64,000 nt of DNA from Diacronema lutheri (taxonomy: Eukaryota; Haptophyta; Pavlovophyceae; Pavlovales; Pavlovaceae): assembly GCA_019448385.1 (NCBI GenBank), contig JAGTXO010000007.1, positions 1,240,001 through 1,304,000 of the forward strand, in the 5' to 3' direction. Positions within the stretch are counted from its first letter, which is position 1. Each line of letters starts with the position of its first letter. The notes beneath the pieces were generated by a model, which was not told where the DNA came from, made no database searches, and saw only the letters and a program-made list of their open reading frames with translations. Below, piece after piece: positions 11,701 through 21,792 of this stretch. The translations under genes and the position numbers were made by a program.

Positions 11701-14700
11701 CGGCGGCGCGTGGCGCGGCGGCGGGCGGCGGCGCGCGCCGTCGTCGCCGCCGGCGGCCAGCTGCCGCCCGCGCGCGCGCATCTGCGCGCCGCCGGGCGGC
11801 GCGCTCAGCTCTGACGCACTCCCGCCGAGCCGGCAGAGGATGCGCGCGTACTGCACCTCGACGAGCGCGCAGCCGAGGCGCTGCTGCCCGCCACCGAGCG
11901 TCGGCGTCTGCACGCCGACCTGCAGCAACGCCGCGCCCGCCTCGGCCGCGCCGTCGAGCGGCAGCGCACCGCCGGCCGGCGCGAGCGCGCCGACGAATCC
12001 GGCGCCGTAGATCGTGAGCAGCGTGCCGCCCGCGCGCGAGCCGTACGCGGGCTCGACGGCGTGGATCTCGAAGCGCGAGTCAAGGCCGCGCGCGCCGCCG
12101 TCGCGCACGAGCGCCATGCCGACCGACGAGCGCCACACCGTCGGCGCGCCGCCCGAGACGGGCGCGGGCGTCGGCGCGGCGCGCGCGAGATGGCAGGTGA
12201 GCTCCGTGTCACGGCGTGAGAGCAGCGCGCACGGCCGGCGTGCGAACGCGACGAAGAGCTCGTCCGCGGCGCCATCGCCGCCGCCATCGCCGCCGCCAAA
12301 CCCGGCGCCGCGCAGCGTGATCACGCCGGACAGCGCGGCGGAGAGGGTGGCGGGCTCGACGTGGGTGACGATCGGCGTGAGCGAGTCCGTCGTCTCGAAG
12401 GAGGCGCGCTCGACCTCGGCGCTCGACGGCGGCTGCAGCGAGCGCAGCGCGCCCAACGCGCCGCGCGCCACGCCCTCCGCCTCAGGCTGCGCGATCGGCA
12501 CGCCGTCCCATGCGCCCGCCGCCTCGCCGCCGTCGCCGGCGTACAGCGCCGACGGCGGCGTGAGGCACGTGCGCCCGCCGCCACTCGGCGCTCGGCCGAT
12601 CGCGCGCGCCACCGCCGCGCTGCCGAGCGCGCGCTCGGCGACGCTCGGCTCGGCGCACGGCCGTCCACCGACGAGGAGCTGGTCGCACGGCAGGCCGGCG
12701 AAGCCGCGGCCCGAGAGGACGATCGGCGTGCCGCCCGCGGCGGAGCCCGCAACCGGCACGAGCGCGTCGAGCTCGAGCGCGAGCTCGGCGCGCGGCGCGA
12801 GCGCCGGGTCGGCCGCGCCGCGCAGCGCAGAGAGGAGGCGAAAGGTGTGCGCGCCCGCGCGGCCGGCGGCGAGCGCGCAGCGTAGCACGTGCTCGGCGGT
12901 GGGCGGCGTGGGCGGCGGCTCGGCGCCGTCGGCGAGGTCGCGCGCGAGCGCCGCGTTCGCCGCGTACGTCGCGTCCGGCGTCGCGTCGACGAGCGGCGCG
13001 CACGGAGCGCCACCGTCCGCCTCGTCGCCGAGAGCGAGGCTGATCTCGCGCCGCGCGAGGGCCCCTTCGAGGCCGCTCGCGTTGGCACTCGCGCTTGGCG
13101 GGAGGAGGTTGCGCGCGGTGAGGACGAGCACGTCGCCCGCGCGCAGCACTGCGCCCTCCACCGAGCCGCCGCCCTCCAGCTGCACGCTCACGAGCTCGGG
13201 CGTGAGGCCCTCGTCCCACGCGTACGTGCCCGCGCGAATCGAGTCCGGCCCACCGCCGGGCACGCCGCGCGCGCGCACGACGACGGCGGCGGCGCCGACG
13301 AGGCCACCGCCGGCGGGCGTGTGCGGCTCGGGCGTGCGGAACCACTCGGCGGGCAGCCGACGCAGCAGCACCGCGTCCGCATCGCCGTCCTCCGCCGTGC
13401 GCACGCGCAGCTGCAGCCCGTCGGCGCGGAGCGCCGAGTCGTCGACGGCGAGCGGCGCGACGTCCGCGGCGTCGAGCGCGTCGGCGCCGAGGCGGATGCG
13501 CAGGTAGATCTCAAAGGCCTCGAAGGGCGCGAAGCGTGACGCGCTCCCGCCCCACACCTCCACCTCCACGCGCCACGCCGCCTCGTCCGCCGCCGAGCGG
13601 CGCTCGCCGCGCGCGTCAAACGCAAGCGAGGTTTCGCTCAACGCCGCGCCAAGCCCCTCCCAGCTGTCGCCACGCGCGCCGAGCGCCGCGCGCACATCGA
13701 TCGGCGCGCTCCACGCGCCGCCGAGGCCGACGCGCAGCGTGCCCGAGAGCCCGGCGCTCGCCGCGTGCACGAGCTGCGCGGACGGCTGCACGGCGCGCAT
13801 CGTCGACGCGGCGGGCTGCGCACCTTCGGACACGGTCAGCCGGGCGTGCCACGCGTCCTGCGGCCGGAGCGGGCAGGCGAACGCAACGGTGAAAAGCGCG
13901 GCGCCGTCGGGTTGCAGCGCGCGGCTCACGGCGAGCTGCCGGCACGCGAGCACGCTCACGAAGCGCGTGGCGCCGCTCTCCTCGTCGACATCGAGGCGGC
14001 GCGCGCCGGCGATCGCCGCACCGACTGCGTCCGCGTCCGCGCGCGCGTCGAGCCGCACAGAGGCCGACGCGCCGCCGACGGCGCTGACGGTGAGAACGAA
14101 ATGCGCATCGACGGTTGGGTCGCCCACGCGGATCGCGTGCGTCTCGCGCCGCAGCGCGCCCGTCTGCGCGAGGACGAGCGCCTGCGTCTCGAAGGCGGGC
14201 GCGGCGCGCGCGAGCGCGCGCGCCTCGTCGACGCTCACCGTCGTGCCGTCCGCGCGCGACGCGCCGGCGAGGCCGGCGACCTTGGCCTCGAGGCGGAGCC
14301 ACTCGGCGCCTCGGTCCATCGCGTGCACGTACCGGAACGCGTAGCGCACGCCCGCGAGCAGCGACACCGCCGCCGACACCTGCTCGCCCGCGCCCACCGC
14401 GCTCGCGGCCGCCGCGGCATCCGTGAACTGCGCCCTTGCGTAAAAGGCGGCCGGACTCGCTTCGGCGTCCGGCACGGCGACGTAGGACGCGAGGGTCGCG
14501 ACGCGCGCGAGCGATGCGAACGACGCGTTCGTACCCACCTCGACGATCGCCGCGTCGTCGCCCGCGACGTAAAAGGTGTAACGCGCCGAGAGGGGCGGCA
14601 CGAGGTAGCCAACCGCCTCGCGCGTGCGCGAATCGCCCGCGCGGCCGAGCGCGTCCTGGTCGGGCGTCGCGCCCGAGTCGGCCCAGTCGATGCGCGCGGA

Positions 14701-15903
14701 GAGCACGCCGCGCGCCGCCTCCGCCGGCCGCGCCGACCACTCGGCGCGCAGCTCGGCGGGCGCGATCAGCCGCGCGTACACGCGGTACACGAGACCTCGC
14801 CACGATGGCGGCGCGGCCGTCGCGCCGTCGAGCACGCGCGCGGCCGAGTCGCGCGGCGCGAGGCGGCATTCGAGCCGTGTGGCGGTGGCGTGCTCGACGG
14901 TGCACGGCACGCCACCCACGGCGACCACGTTGTCGCCCGCCTGCGCGGAGAAGGAGGCGCCGCGGATCGTGACGAGCGCGCCTCCAAACAGGCCGCCGCT
15001 GCTCGGCTCGACTGAGTCGACGCGCGGGTAGACGGTGAAGTGGTGCGGCACGCCCGTGCTCAGGTCGAGCGTGCCCGCCCAATCGGTGCGCACCCGCGCG
15101 GACGTGCGCCACGCCGCGCCGCGCAGCACGACGGGCCCGTAGCCGTGGCCCGACTTGCGCGCGTCGCGCGGGTCGGTCAGCCAGAAGCACGCCGGATGCG
15201 CACACTCGCCCTCGTCGGGGTTGAGCGGCTTGACACGGACGGACACGTTGTGGTGGCCGGGGAGGGGCAGGTCCTCGACGGGCAGCACGCAGTCGACCGT
15301 GCGCTCGCCCGACCGCCGGTCGCGCAGCGGCCGCGCCTGCTGGTCCGTCGCGCATAGCGCGTCGCCGACGCGCACCTCGAGCTGCGCGGCCGACTGCACG
15401 ATCGAGCCGACGTTGCCAAAGAGGGAGAGCACGTCGCCGCCCGAGCCGGCCCAGGCAGCGGCCCACGAGAGCTCGGGCGTGCTCGTCGCCTCGTACCTGA
15501 ACGCGCCGGCGAGCGTCGAGCTCGCCGCCTCGCCGAGCCCGCCGAAGAATTGCACAGTCACGGGCAGGTTCTCCGACGTGGCGAAGGGCCGGCCGGACGG
15601 GCGCGTCAGGCAGACGATTCGCGCGGCGTTCGTCCAATGTGGCTGGATGTCGCACGGGATTGCGCCGACGAACACGGCCTGCGCGTCCCATGGGTTCGCC
15701 TCGGTCGGCATCAAGAAGCCGCTCCCCTCGACGACGAGGAACGTGCCGCCCGCGGTCGAGCCGCGGCGCGGGAATACGTTGACCACCGTGACCGCTGCGC
15801 CGCGCGCGACGAGACCGGCGAGTAGCGCGAGGCGCATGCCAGCCGAGCGGGCGGCCGGGCGCGCGCCGCGCCGAGGCGCATCGGTGCGCTCGGGCGACGG
15901 CAT
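1843..15903 (-). CDS. Fibrocystin/PKHD1-like giant membrane receptor
   Basis: A single exon encodes 4,686 residues with the fibrocystin-L architecture. There is a signal peptide (the hydrophobic stretch starts at a second ATG at 15837) and about 12 IPT/TIG repeats, each with a GG-ITL-GxGF pattern. A PA14-like domain lies near residues 370-515. A Ser-Pro-Pro-rich hinge lies near 1560-1660 (DNA 10915-11215) and a Cys-rich PAN/apple-like patch near 1900-1965. The first G8 domain is near 2500-2620, followed by a right-handed beta-helix region; the second G8 is near 3460-3580, followed by a second beta-helix region. One transmembrane helix (YVVPIIGTIVLLAASA) lies near 4550, with a cytoplasmic tail of about 110 residues. 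Vertebrate relatives coat cilia or stereocilia; the role here is unknown. The Ser-Pro hinge resembles algal hydroxyproline linkers. A GCGCCC repeat near 5714-5757 encodes an Ala-Gly run. The frame opens with TTG at 15972; 15903 is the first ATG. Confidence 0.9.
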
Positions 15904-16194
15904 GGCGCGAAAGTGTGCCACCACACCACGGAAGGGGCCGGGCCGGTCGTTACACCACTGCTCCAAGAGCAACGAAACTTGCCGAGGGGCATTCGTGAGT
16001 CGTGACTATTGAAGTGCTGCGGTCATGCGTGGAGCGCCGGCGCCAGAAGACGGACACGGGACGCCTTGGGCTCGGCTGACGTGCCTTGTGGGAGCGGGCA
16101 CGCGCGGGCGTTTCCTGCCCCGCAATCGGCCCACGCCGCGCGCGCGACGCGCGACGCTACGAGCTGCGTGCGCGGCGCGCGAGCTGCCCGCTAG

Positions 16195-16238
<44 letters not shown>

Positions 16239-16283
16239 CCCCCCCCTCCCTTCCTTTTTTTGGTTCCCTCCCGCCTCGCGCGC
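15904..16283. other. Intergenic spacer with homopolymer C tract
   Basis: This 380-bp gap separates the start of the fibrocystin-like gene from the 3' end of the kelch gene, both on the minus strand. It should hold the fibrocystin-like promoter. I see no convincing gene; short frames here are Arg-rich chance frames. Confidence 0.6.
16195..16250. repeat. Poly-C tract
   Basis: Forty-one consecutive C followed by T-interrupted C runs. It lies about 30 bp past the kelch stop codon, where it would read as poly-G in that gene's transcript. Confidence 0.95.
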
Positions 16284-18080
16284 TCAGAGCACGACGAGCG
16301 CGCCGTGGCAGTGCCAGCGCGAGCCGGCCTTGGCGGCCTCGGCGCTCATGCTCGGCACGGCCTCCCACGCGTTGGTCTGCGGGTCGTACCGCTCAACCGT
16401 CGAGAGGCGGCCATGCGAGTCGAAGAGGCGGCACTCGCCGTCGCCCTTGAAGCCGCCGAGCACGTACAGCTTGCCCTCGAGCACGGCGGTGCGGTGCGAC
16501 ATGCGCGGCGCGATCATTGGCCGGATCGGCTCCCAGATGCCACGCCTCGGGCAGTAGGCCTCGCAGCACGACAGCTTGCGCGTGCCGTCGAAGCCGCCCG
16601 TCGCGAAGATCTTGCCGTCGAGGACGGCGATCCCGACGCCCTCGCGGCTCGTGCCCATTGGCGCGATCGGCTCCCACGTGCCGCGGCGCGGGCAATAACG
16701 CTCGGTGGTGGTCTTGCCGTCCTTGCGCGTCGCGTCGCCGCCGCCGATCGCGTAGACCTGCCCATCAAGCGCGGCGCACCGCACGTGGTAGCGCGGCACT
16801 GAGAGGGGTGCGACCGCCTCCCAGCTCTTGCGCTCGGGGCAGTAACGTTCAACGCTCGTCAGCGGCTCGAACTGCATCCGCCCGCCGATCGCGTAGAGCT
16901 GGCCGTGCAGCACCGCCACGCCGACATCGCCGCGCGCGCACGAGAGGCCCTTCACCGGCTCCCATCTGCCGCGCCACGGGCAGAAGCGCTCAACCTCAGA
17001 CAAGCGACGGGTGCCGTCCGAACCGCCGACGGCGTAGATCTGGCCGCCGAGCACGGCGCAGCCGTGGCCGACGCGCGGCGTGCCGAGTGGCGCGACCGTC
17101 TCCCACTTCTCCGTTTTGAGCGCCCAGCGCTGCACCGACGACATGACCGCCTTGCCGTCCATCCCTCCGACGGAGTAGAGCAGCCAGGCCCTCGTGCCGC
17201 GCGCGAGCGTGCGCGGGTTGGAGTCGCGCTCGCGCGCGAGGGCGGTCTGCGCGTGCACCGTGCGCGCCTCCTCGCGCAGCCACGCCCAGCACCGCGCCGA
17301 CGTGACGAGCGGCTCCGTCGCGCACGCGCCGTCGATCTCGTCCGCGTCCATGAGCGGGAAGCGGATGAGTGGGAGCAGCTCCTCGAGGGCGGGCACGCGC
17401 GCGGGCTCGTCGGCGCGGACCCAGCGGAGCACGGCCTCGAGCGTGGGCACCTCGAGCGCGTGCAACTCGTCGTGCCCGACGACGCGCGCGATCGTGCCCA
17501 CGCTCAGCCGCGCCCACGACGGGTCGGACGATGCGGCGGCGAAGTGGTCGCACGCGATCTTGAGCGCCGACTTGGCAAGCGCGTCGAGGTAATTAGCGGA
17601 CGCGAGCTCGTAGGCGGGCAGCGCGGTACCCGGCGTCAGGTTCTCAATGATTGCCTGGATGCACTGCTCGAGCAGGTCGCGCAGCTCGAGCGCCGAGAGC
17701 GCAGCGACAAGCGAGTCCATCGCCGGCTCGGGCACGTCGACGCGGCCGTCGTAGACGAAGCGGAGCGCGAGGCCGAGGCCGACTGAGTCGACATCGTGCA
17801 GCTCAACCACCGTCTGCGCCGGCGCCGCGACGAACGCCCGCCGGAAGAACTTGGACGCCGACGCGAGCACGACGCGGTGCGCGTGGTACTCGCCGCCGTC
17901 GCGCGAGCGCACGAGCACGTCCGTCAGCTCGTTCGCCTCCCACATCTCGGCCTGCGTGGCGGCCTTGGTCTCGTCGTTCGCCGTGTCGACCAGCCGGAAC
18001 GTCCGCTCCGCGTCAATCGACAGGCGCGACGTGCGCGCGCGCTTGCCGCCGCTCTCGTCCGCCGGCGCGCCGCGAGTCAT
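16284..18080 (-). CDS. BTB-BACK-kelch protein (KLHL-type)
   Basis: Proteins of this family usually bring substrates to cullin-3 ubiquitin ligases, with BTB/BACK binding CUL3 and the kelch propeller binding substrate. The 598-residue product has a BTB domain near residues 50-150 (typical AHRVVLASASKFFRRAF), a BACK region near 160-270 and six kelch repeats from about 300. The repeats show the GG doublet and the spaced Y/W pattern (IYAVGGSDGTRRLSEVERF, LYAIGG, VYAIGGGD, IFATGGFDGTRKLS, LYVLGGFKG). The frame opens with TTG at 18119, but the first ATG is 18080, just before a basic GGKRARTSR segment. Length and repeat number are normal for the family. It is divergent from the iminopeptidase gene, with 79 bp between ATGs and a CCAAT box (18116-18120) in the gap. 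Confidence 0.9.
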   Translation of the reverse strand: MTRGAPADESGGKRARTSRLSIDAERTFRLVDTANDETKAATQAEMWEANELTDVLVRSRDGGEYHAHRVVLASASKFFRRAFVAAPAQTVVELHDVDSVGLGLALRFVYDGRVDVPEPAMDSLVAALSALELRDLLEQCIQAIIENLTPGTALPAYELASANYLDALAKSALKIACDHFAAASSDPSWARLSVGTIARVVGHDELHALEVPTLEAVLRWVRADEPARVPALEELLPLIRFPLMDADEIDGACATEPLVTSARCWAWLREEARTVHAQTALARERDSNPRTLARGTRAWLLYSVGGMDGKAVMSSVQRWALKTEKWETVAPLGTPRVGHGCAVLGGQIYAVGGSDGTRRLSEVERFCPWRGRWEPVKGLSCARGDVGVAVLHGQLYAIGGRMQFEPLTSVERYCPERKSWEAVAPLSVPRYHVRCAALDGQVYAIGGGDATRKDGKTTTERYCPRRGTWEPIAPMGTSREGVGIAVLDGKIFATGGFDGTRKLSCCEAYCPRRGIWEPIRPMIAPRMSHRTAVLEGKLYVLGGFKGDGECRLFDSHGRLSTVERYDPQTNAWEAVPSMSAEAAKAGSRWHCHGALVVL

Positions 18081-18159
18081 CTGCGCTGGAATGGCCGCGC
18101 TCCACGAGGCGTCGCCCAATAAAAAGTGCGCCCCCTTTCACTCAATTCAACACTCCCCT

Positions 18160-19686
18160 ATGCGCGCCCTCGCCGCGATCATCCTCGCGCGCACGTTGAG
18201 CACGCTTGCGATGCGAGAGCCGCGCGCACTGCGACACGTGGCCGGGCGTGCGACCGAGTTGGCCGGCGGTCTCGTCCAGCGCGAGCACACGTTTACATGC
18301 CCGCTCGACTGGTCTGCCGCGCCGGCCGCGCCGGCCGACGGCGCGCGTGCCGAGACAATCGACGTCTACGTGCGCGAGCTCGTGCTCGCAAAGCACGGCG
18401 CGGGCGGCGCGCAGCTGCCGTACCTGCTCTACCTGCAGGGTGGCCCCGGCTTCCCCGCGCCGCGTCCCGGCGCGCCGCCGACCGGCTGGCTGAAGAGCGC
18501 GCTCGACACGTACCGCGTGCTGCTGCTCGACCAGCGCGGCGTGGGCCGCTCGACGCCCGTGACGGCCGAGACGCTTGTCACGCGCGGCGACGCGGAGGCG
18601 CAGGCGCGCTACTTGACGTGCCTGCGCGCCGACTCGATCGTGCGCGACTGCGAGGCCGTGCGCGTCGCGCTCGGCGGCGACGCGTGCAAGCTGACGCTGC
18701 TCGGCCAATCATATGGCGGCTTCTGCATCCTCACCTACCTGTCGCTCTTCCCGGCCTCGCTCGAGCGCGCGCTGCTCACGTGCGGGCTCGCGCCAGTCGG
18801 GCAGAGCGCCGAGGCCGTCTACCGCAGCACCTTTGAGCGCATGCGCGAACGGAACCGCCGCTTCTACCAGCGCTACCCGCAAGACGCGCCCAAGGTCCGG
18901 GCGATCGCGCGCGCGCTCCGCGACGCGCCCGCGCCGCTGCCGTCGGGCGGTACGCTCACGGTGCGCCGCTTCTTGCAGCTCGGGCTGCTGCTCGGCAGCT
19001 CGACGGGCTTCGAGACGCTCCACCAGCTCCTCGAGGCGCCATTCTTGGGCGCTCACACGATGCCGCCCGCGGGCGCGCCTGTCCGGCTGTCGCGCGAGTT
19101 CCTGCGCGACGTCGAGGCGCGGCAGGCGGGCTTCGAGACCAACCCGATCTACTGGCTGCTGCACGAGGCCATCTACGCGGACGGGCCGCACCAGCCGACG
19201 GCGTGGGCCGCGCACCGCGTCCTGCGCGACGAGCTGGCAGGCTCACCCTTTGACGTCGACGCTGCGCTCGCGCACGCGGACGCGCGCGCCGGCGCGGACG
19301 GCGCGGCGGCGACCGGCGACGCCGCCGCCGCCGAGCCGCCACCGCTCTATTTGAGCGGCGAGATGGTCTACCCGTGGATGGCGGCAGACTACGCCGAGCT
19401 CGCGCCGCTCGCGCCCGCCGCCGAGCTCGTCGCGCGCAAGGCCGACTGGCCGCGCCTGTACGACGAGGACGCGCTGCGCGCGTGCGCCGTGCCGGTCGCC
19501 GCGCTCGTCGCGTACGACGACATCTACGTCGAGCGCGCCTTCTCGGAGCGGGTCGCGCAGCTGCTGGGTGAGCGGTGCGTCATCTGGGTGACCAACCAGT
19601 TTGCGCACTCGGGGCTGCGCGACGACCCGACGGTCTTTGCGAAGCTCCTCGAGATGAGCAAGGGCGAGGGTGGGATCCCGAGCTGA
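18160..19686 (+). CDS. Proline iminopeptidase-like alpha/beta hydrolase (S33)
   Basis: Family members remove N-terminal proline or related residues from peptides. The 508-residue product has an oxyanion-hole segment (YLQGGPG), the S33 marker LLLDQRGVGRS near residue 124, and a nucleophile elbow GQSYGG with Ser near residue 184. A likely acid lies in VAYDDIYVE and the His in NQFAHSG near residue 483. All triad parts are present, so it should be active. The first ATG at 18160 gives a hydrophobic-basic leader (MRALAAIILARTL) that could be a signal or organelle presequence; a second ATG at 18211 would remove it. Length fits the larger, eukaryotic-type prolyl aminopeptidases. Its stop is 104 bp before the next gene on the same strand. 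Confidence 0.85.
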   Translation: MRALAAIILARTLSTLAMREPRALRHVAGRATELAGGLVQREHTFTCPLDWSAAPAAPADGARAETIDVYVRELVLAKHGAGGAQLPYLLYLQGGPGFPAPRPGAPPTGWLKSALDTYRVLLLDQRGVGRSTPVTAETLVTRGDAEAQARYLTCLRADSIVRDCEAVRVALGGDACKLTLLGQSYGGFCILTYLSLFPASLERALLTCGLAPVGQSAEAVYRSTFERMRERNRRFYQRYPQDAPKVRAIARALRDAPAPLPSGGTLTVRRFLQLGLLLGSSTGFETLHQLLEAPFLGAHTMPPAGAPVRLSREFLRDVEARQAGFETNPIYWLLHEAIYADGPHQPTAWAAHRVLRDELAGSPFDVDAALAHADARAGADGAAATGDAAAAEPPPLYLSGEMVYPWMAADYAELAPLAPAAELVARKADWPRLYDEDALRACAVPVAALVAYDDIYVERAFSERVAQLLGERCVIWVTNQFAHSGLRDDPTVFAKLLEMSKGEGGIPS

Positions 19687-19790
19687 CCGCGAGGTCCGAA
19701 AAGGAAAATGCGTGGGAAAGGGCGGCATCGTGGACTCTGCCCACGTCTTGCCCTAGGCAGTTTTTACCTCCATAGCGGTTACGCGGGCCC

Positions 19791-21761
19791 ATGCAGGTCG
19801 CGTTCAACACCACGGTGCCGGCCCGTGGCGGGCAGGCGCGCGAGGAGGACCTGCGCTTCACGTGGGAACGCGCGAAGGCGTCTGGCGCGCGTGCGGCCGA
19901 GCATGTGCCTTACGAGCAACAGGGTGACACCGACTTTGACGAGCCGCACGTCGTCGCACGCCGGCTCGCGCTCCGGCGGCACCCGGCTGTGCTGCGCGAG
20001 CTCGACCGGTTCTGGCGCACGTACGACAAGGACGCGGACGGGCGGGTGGGCAAGGCTGAGTACATGCGCGTGCACGCCAAATGGTGCACCGTCCTGATCC
20101 CCGACCTCACCGTCGACGAGGCGCGCGCGGCAGGCGATGAGGACTGGGCGTCCGACCGCGTCGGCCTCACGTCGCTCGGCGCTGAGGAGCTCGGTGACGC
20201 GCTCTTCCAGCTCGCAGACCTGTGGTGCACCGGCGTGGGCGGCGAGGAATACGCGCGCTTCCTCTATAAGCTCTTCCGCCGCATCACCGTTCGCACCGTC
20301 ACCGACGCGTCCGGCCGCGCGACCGTGACGGCGCCCAAGCCGCCCGCCGCTGACCGCGTCGCCGGCTACCGATCCTTTGTGCAGGCCAAGGCGGCGCGGC
20401 TGAATGCGACGGCGCCGCCAAGGATGCTCGGGCTTGTTGCGCTCGCCGCGCACGACGCCGCCGCGCTCGCCGCCGCACCCGCTGCCGATGCGCCCGCCGC
20501 CGACGCGGAGGCGGCGGACGCAACGCCGGCGGCCGTCCTGCCGGACGCGCGACACGGCGCCGCCGGCGCGGGCGCGCCGGCGGGCGCGCCGGCGGGCGCA
20601 GACGGCATGTCGGCTGGTGGCGTCGCGCTCGCGACCGCGCCCGAGCCGGTGCCGCCACTCCCGCCCGTCGAGACGGACGCGGAGGTTGAGGCGGAGTGGC
20701 GTTGGCTTCGGCAACTTGACGCATCGGTGCACGACGACGAGCCACTCCTGCCGACCGACGCGCTCGTCTCGGTCTCGTTCAAGTTCGCCGAGGAGGAGCA
20801 CCTGTTCCCGCTCGCGCTGCTCGACGCCGAGCCGCCCGCGTGGGACGCGCTCGTCGACAGCGCGCCTGACGATGACGACGAAGACAACGACGACGCCGGC
20901 GCGGGCGCGGACGCGCCTGCCGGCGAGGCTGGCGCCGACGCCGAGCGCGCGCGCCCCACCGGCGCGCCCTCGGCCGACGGCGCGCAGCGCCGGCGCGACG
21001 AGGGCGAGCGCGCGTCGACGGGGAGCGGCGGGTTGTCTGCGCCTTTGCCGTGCAGTTTTGGCCACCGCTCGTCCGCCAGCCGTATCGTCGGCGTGCTCGC
21101 GCGCTCGCGCGGCGCGGCGAGCGCGAGCGGGCCGGCGGCGGGCAACGCGGTGGACGGTGTGCGCGCCATGCTCGTGCGCGGCGGCGCATCGTCGCCCGCG
21201 TCGGGCGTGCGCAGCGACGCGTCGGGCGTCGCCACGCCGCCACCTCCCGCCGACGCTGGCACGCGCGCCGCCGCCTTGGCGCCCGGACCCAAGCGTCCGC
21301 TGCCCCCGCTCGCTGAACTCGAATTCGAATTTGTCGACCCGCAGCTCGCGGCGAGCGCCGAGGCGACGCCGCGCTTCGGCGCCTCGCCGCGCGAGGGCGG
21401 CGCAGCCGCAGCGGCACGCGTCGCGTCGGCGAGCACCGTTGCCGGCGTGCTCGCCACGCCCGCCGCTCTCGGCGGCGCGCTCGCGCCGGCGGCGCACGGC
21501 GCGGCTGAGCCGGCGGACGCACCGGTGCGCGCGCCCATCTGCGTGCTGGTGACGGGCAAGCCGGGCACGGGCACGCGCATGCTCGGCAAGGCGGTCGCGC
21601 ACCGGCTACGCGCAGTGTATCTCTCAGCAGACGACGTGCGCGGTTCGATCCTTGCAGCGATGGCGGCGCCTGCCGCGGAGGCGGACGAGGCGGACGAGGC
21701 GGAGGAGGGCGCGGACGCGGGCGCGGACGCGGGCGCGGGCGCGGGCGGCGCGGGCGGCGAG

Positions 21762-21792
<31 letters not shown>

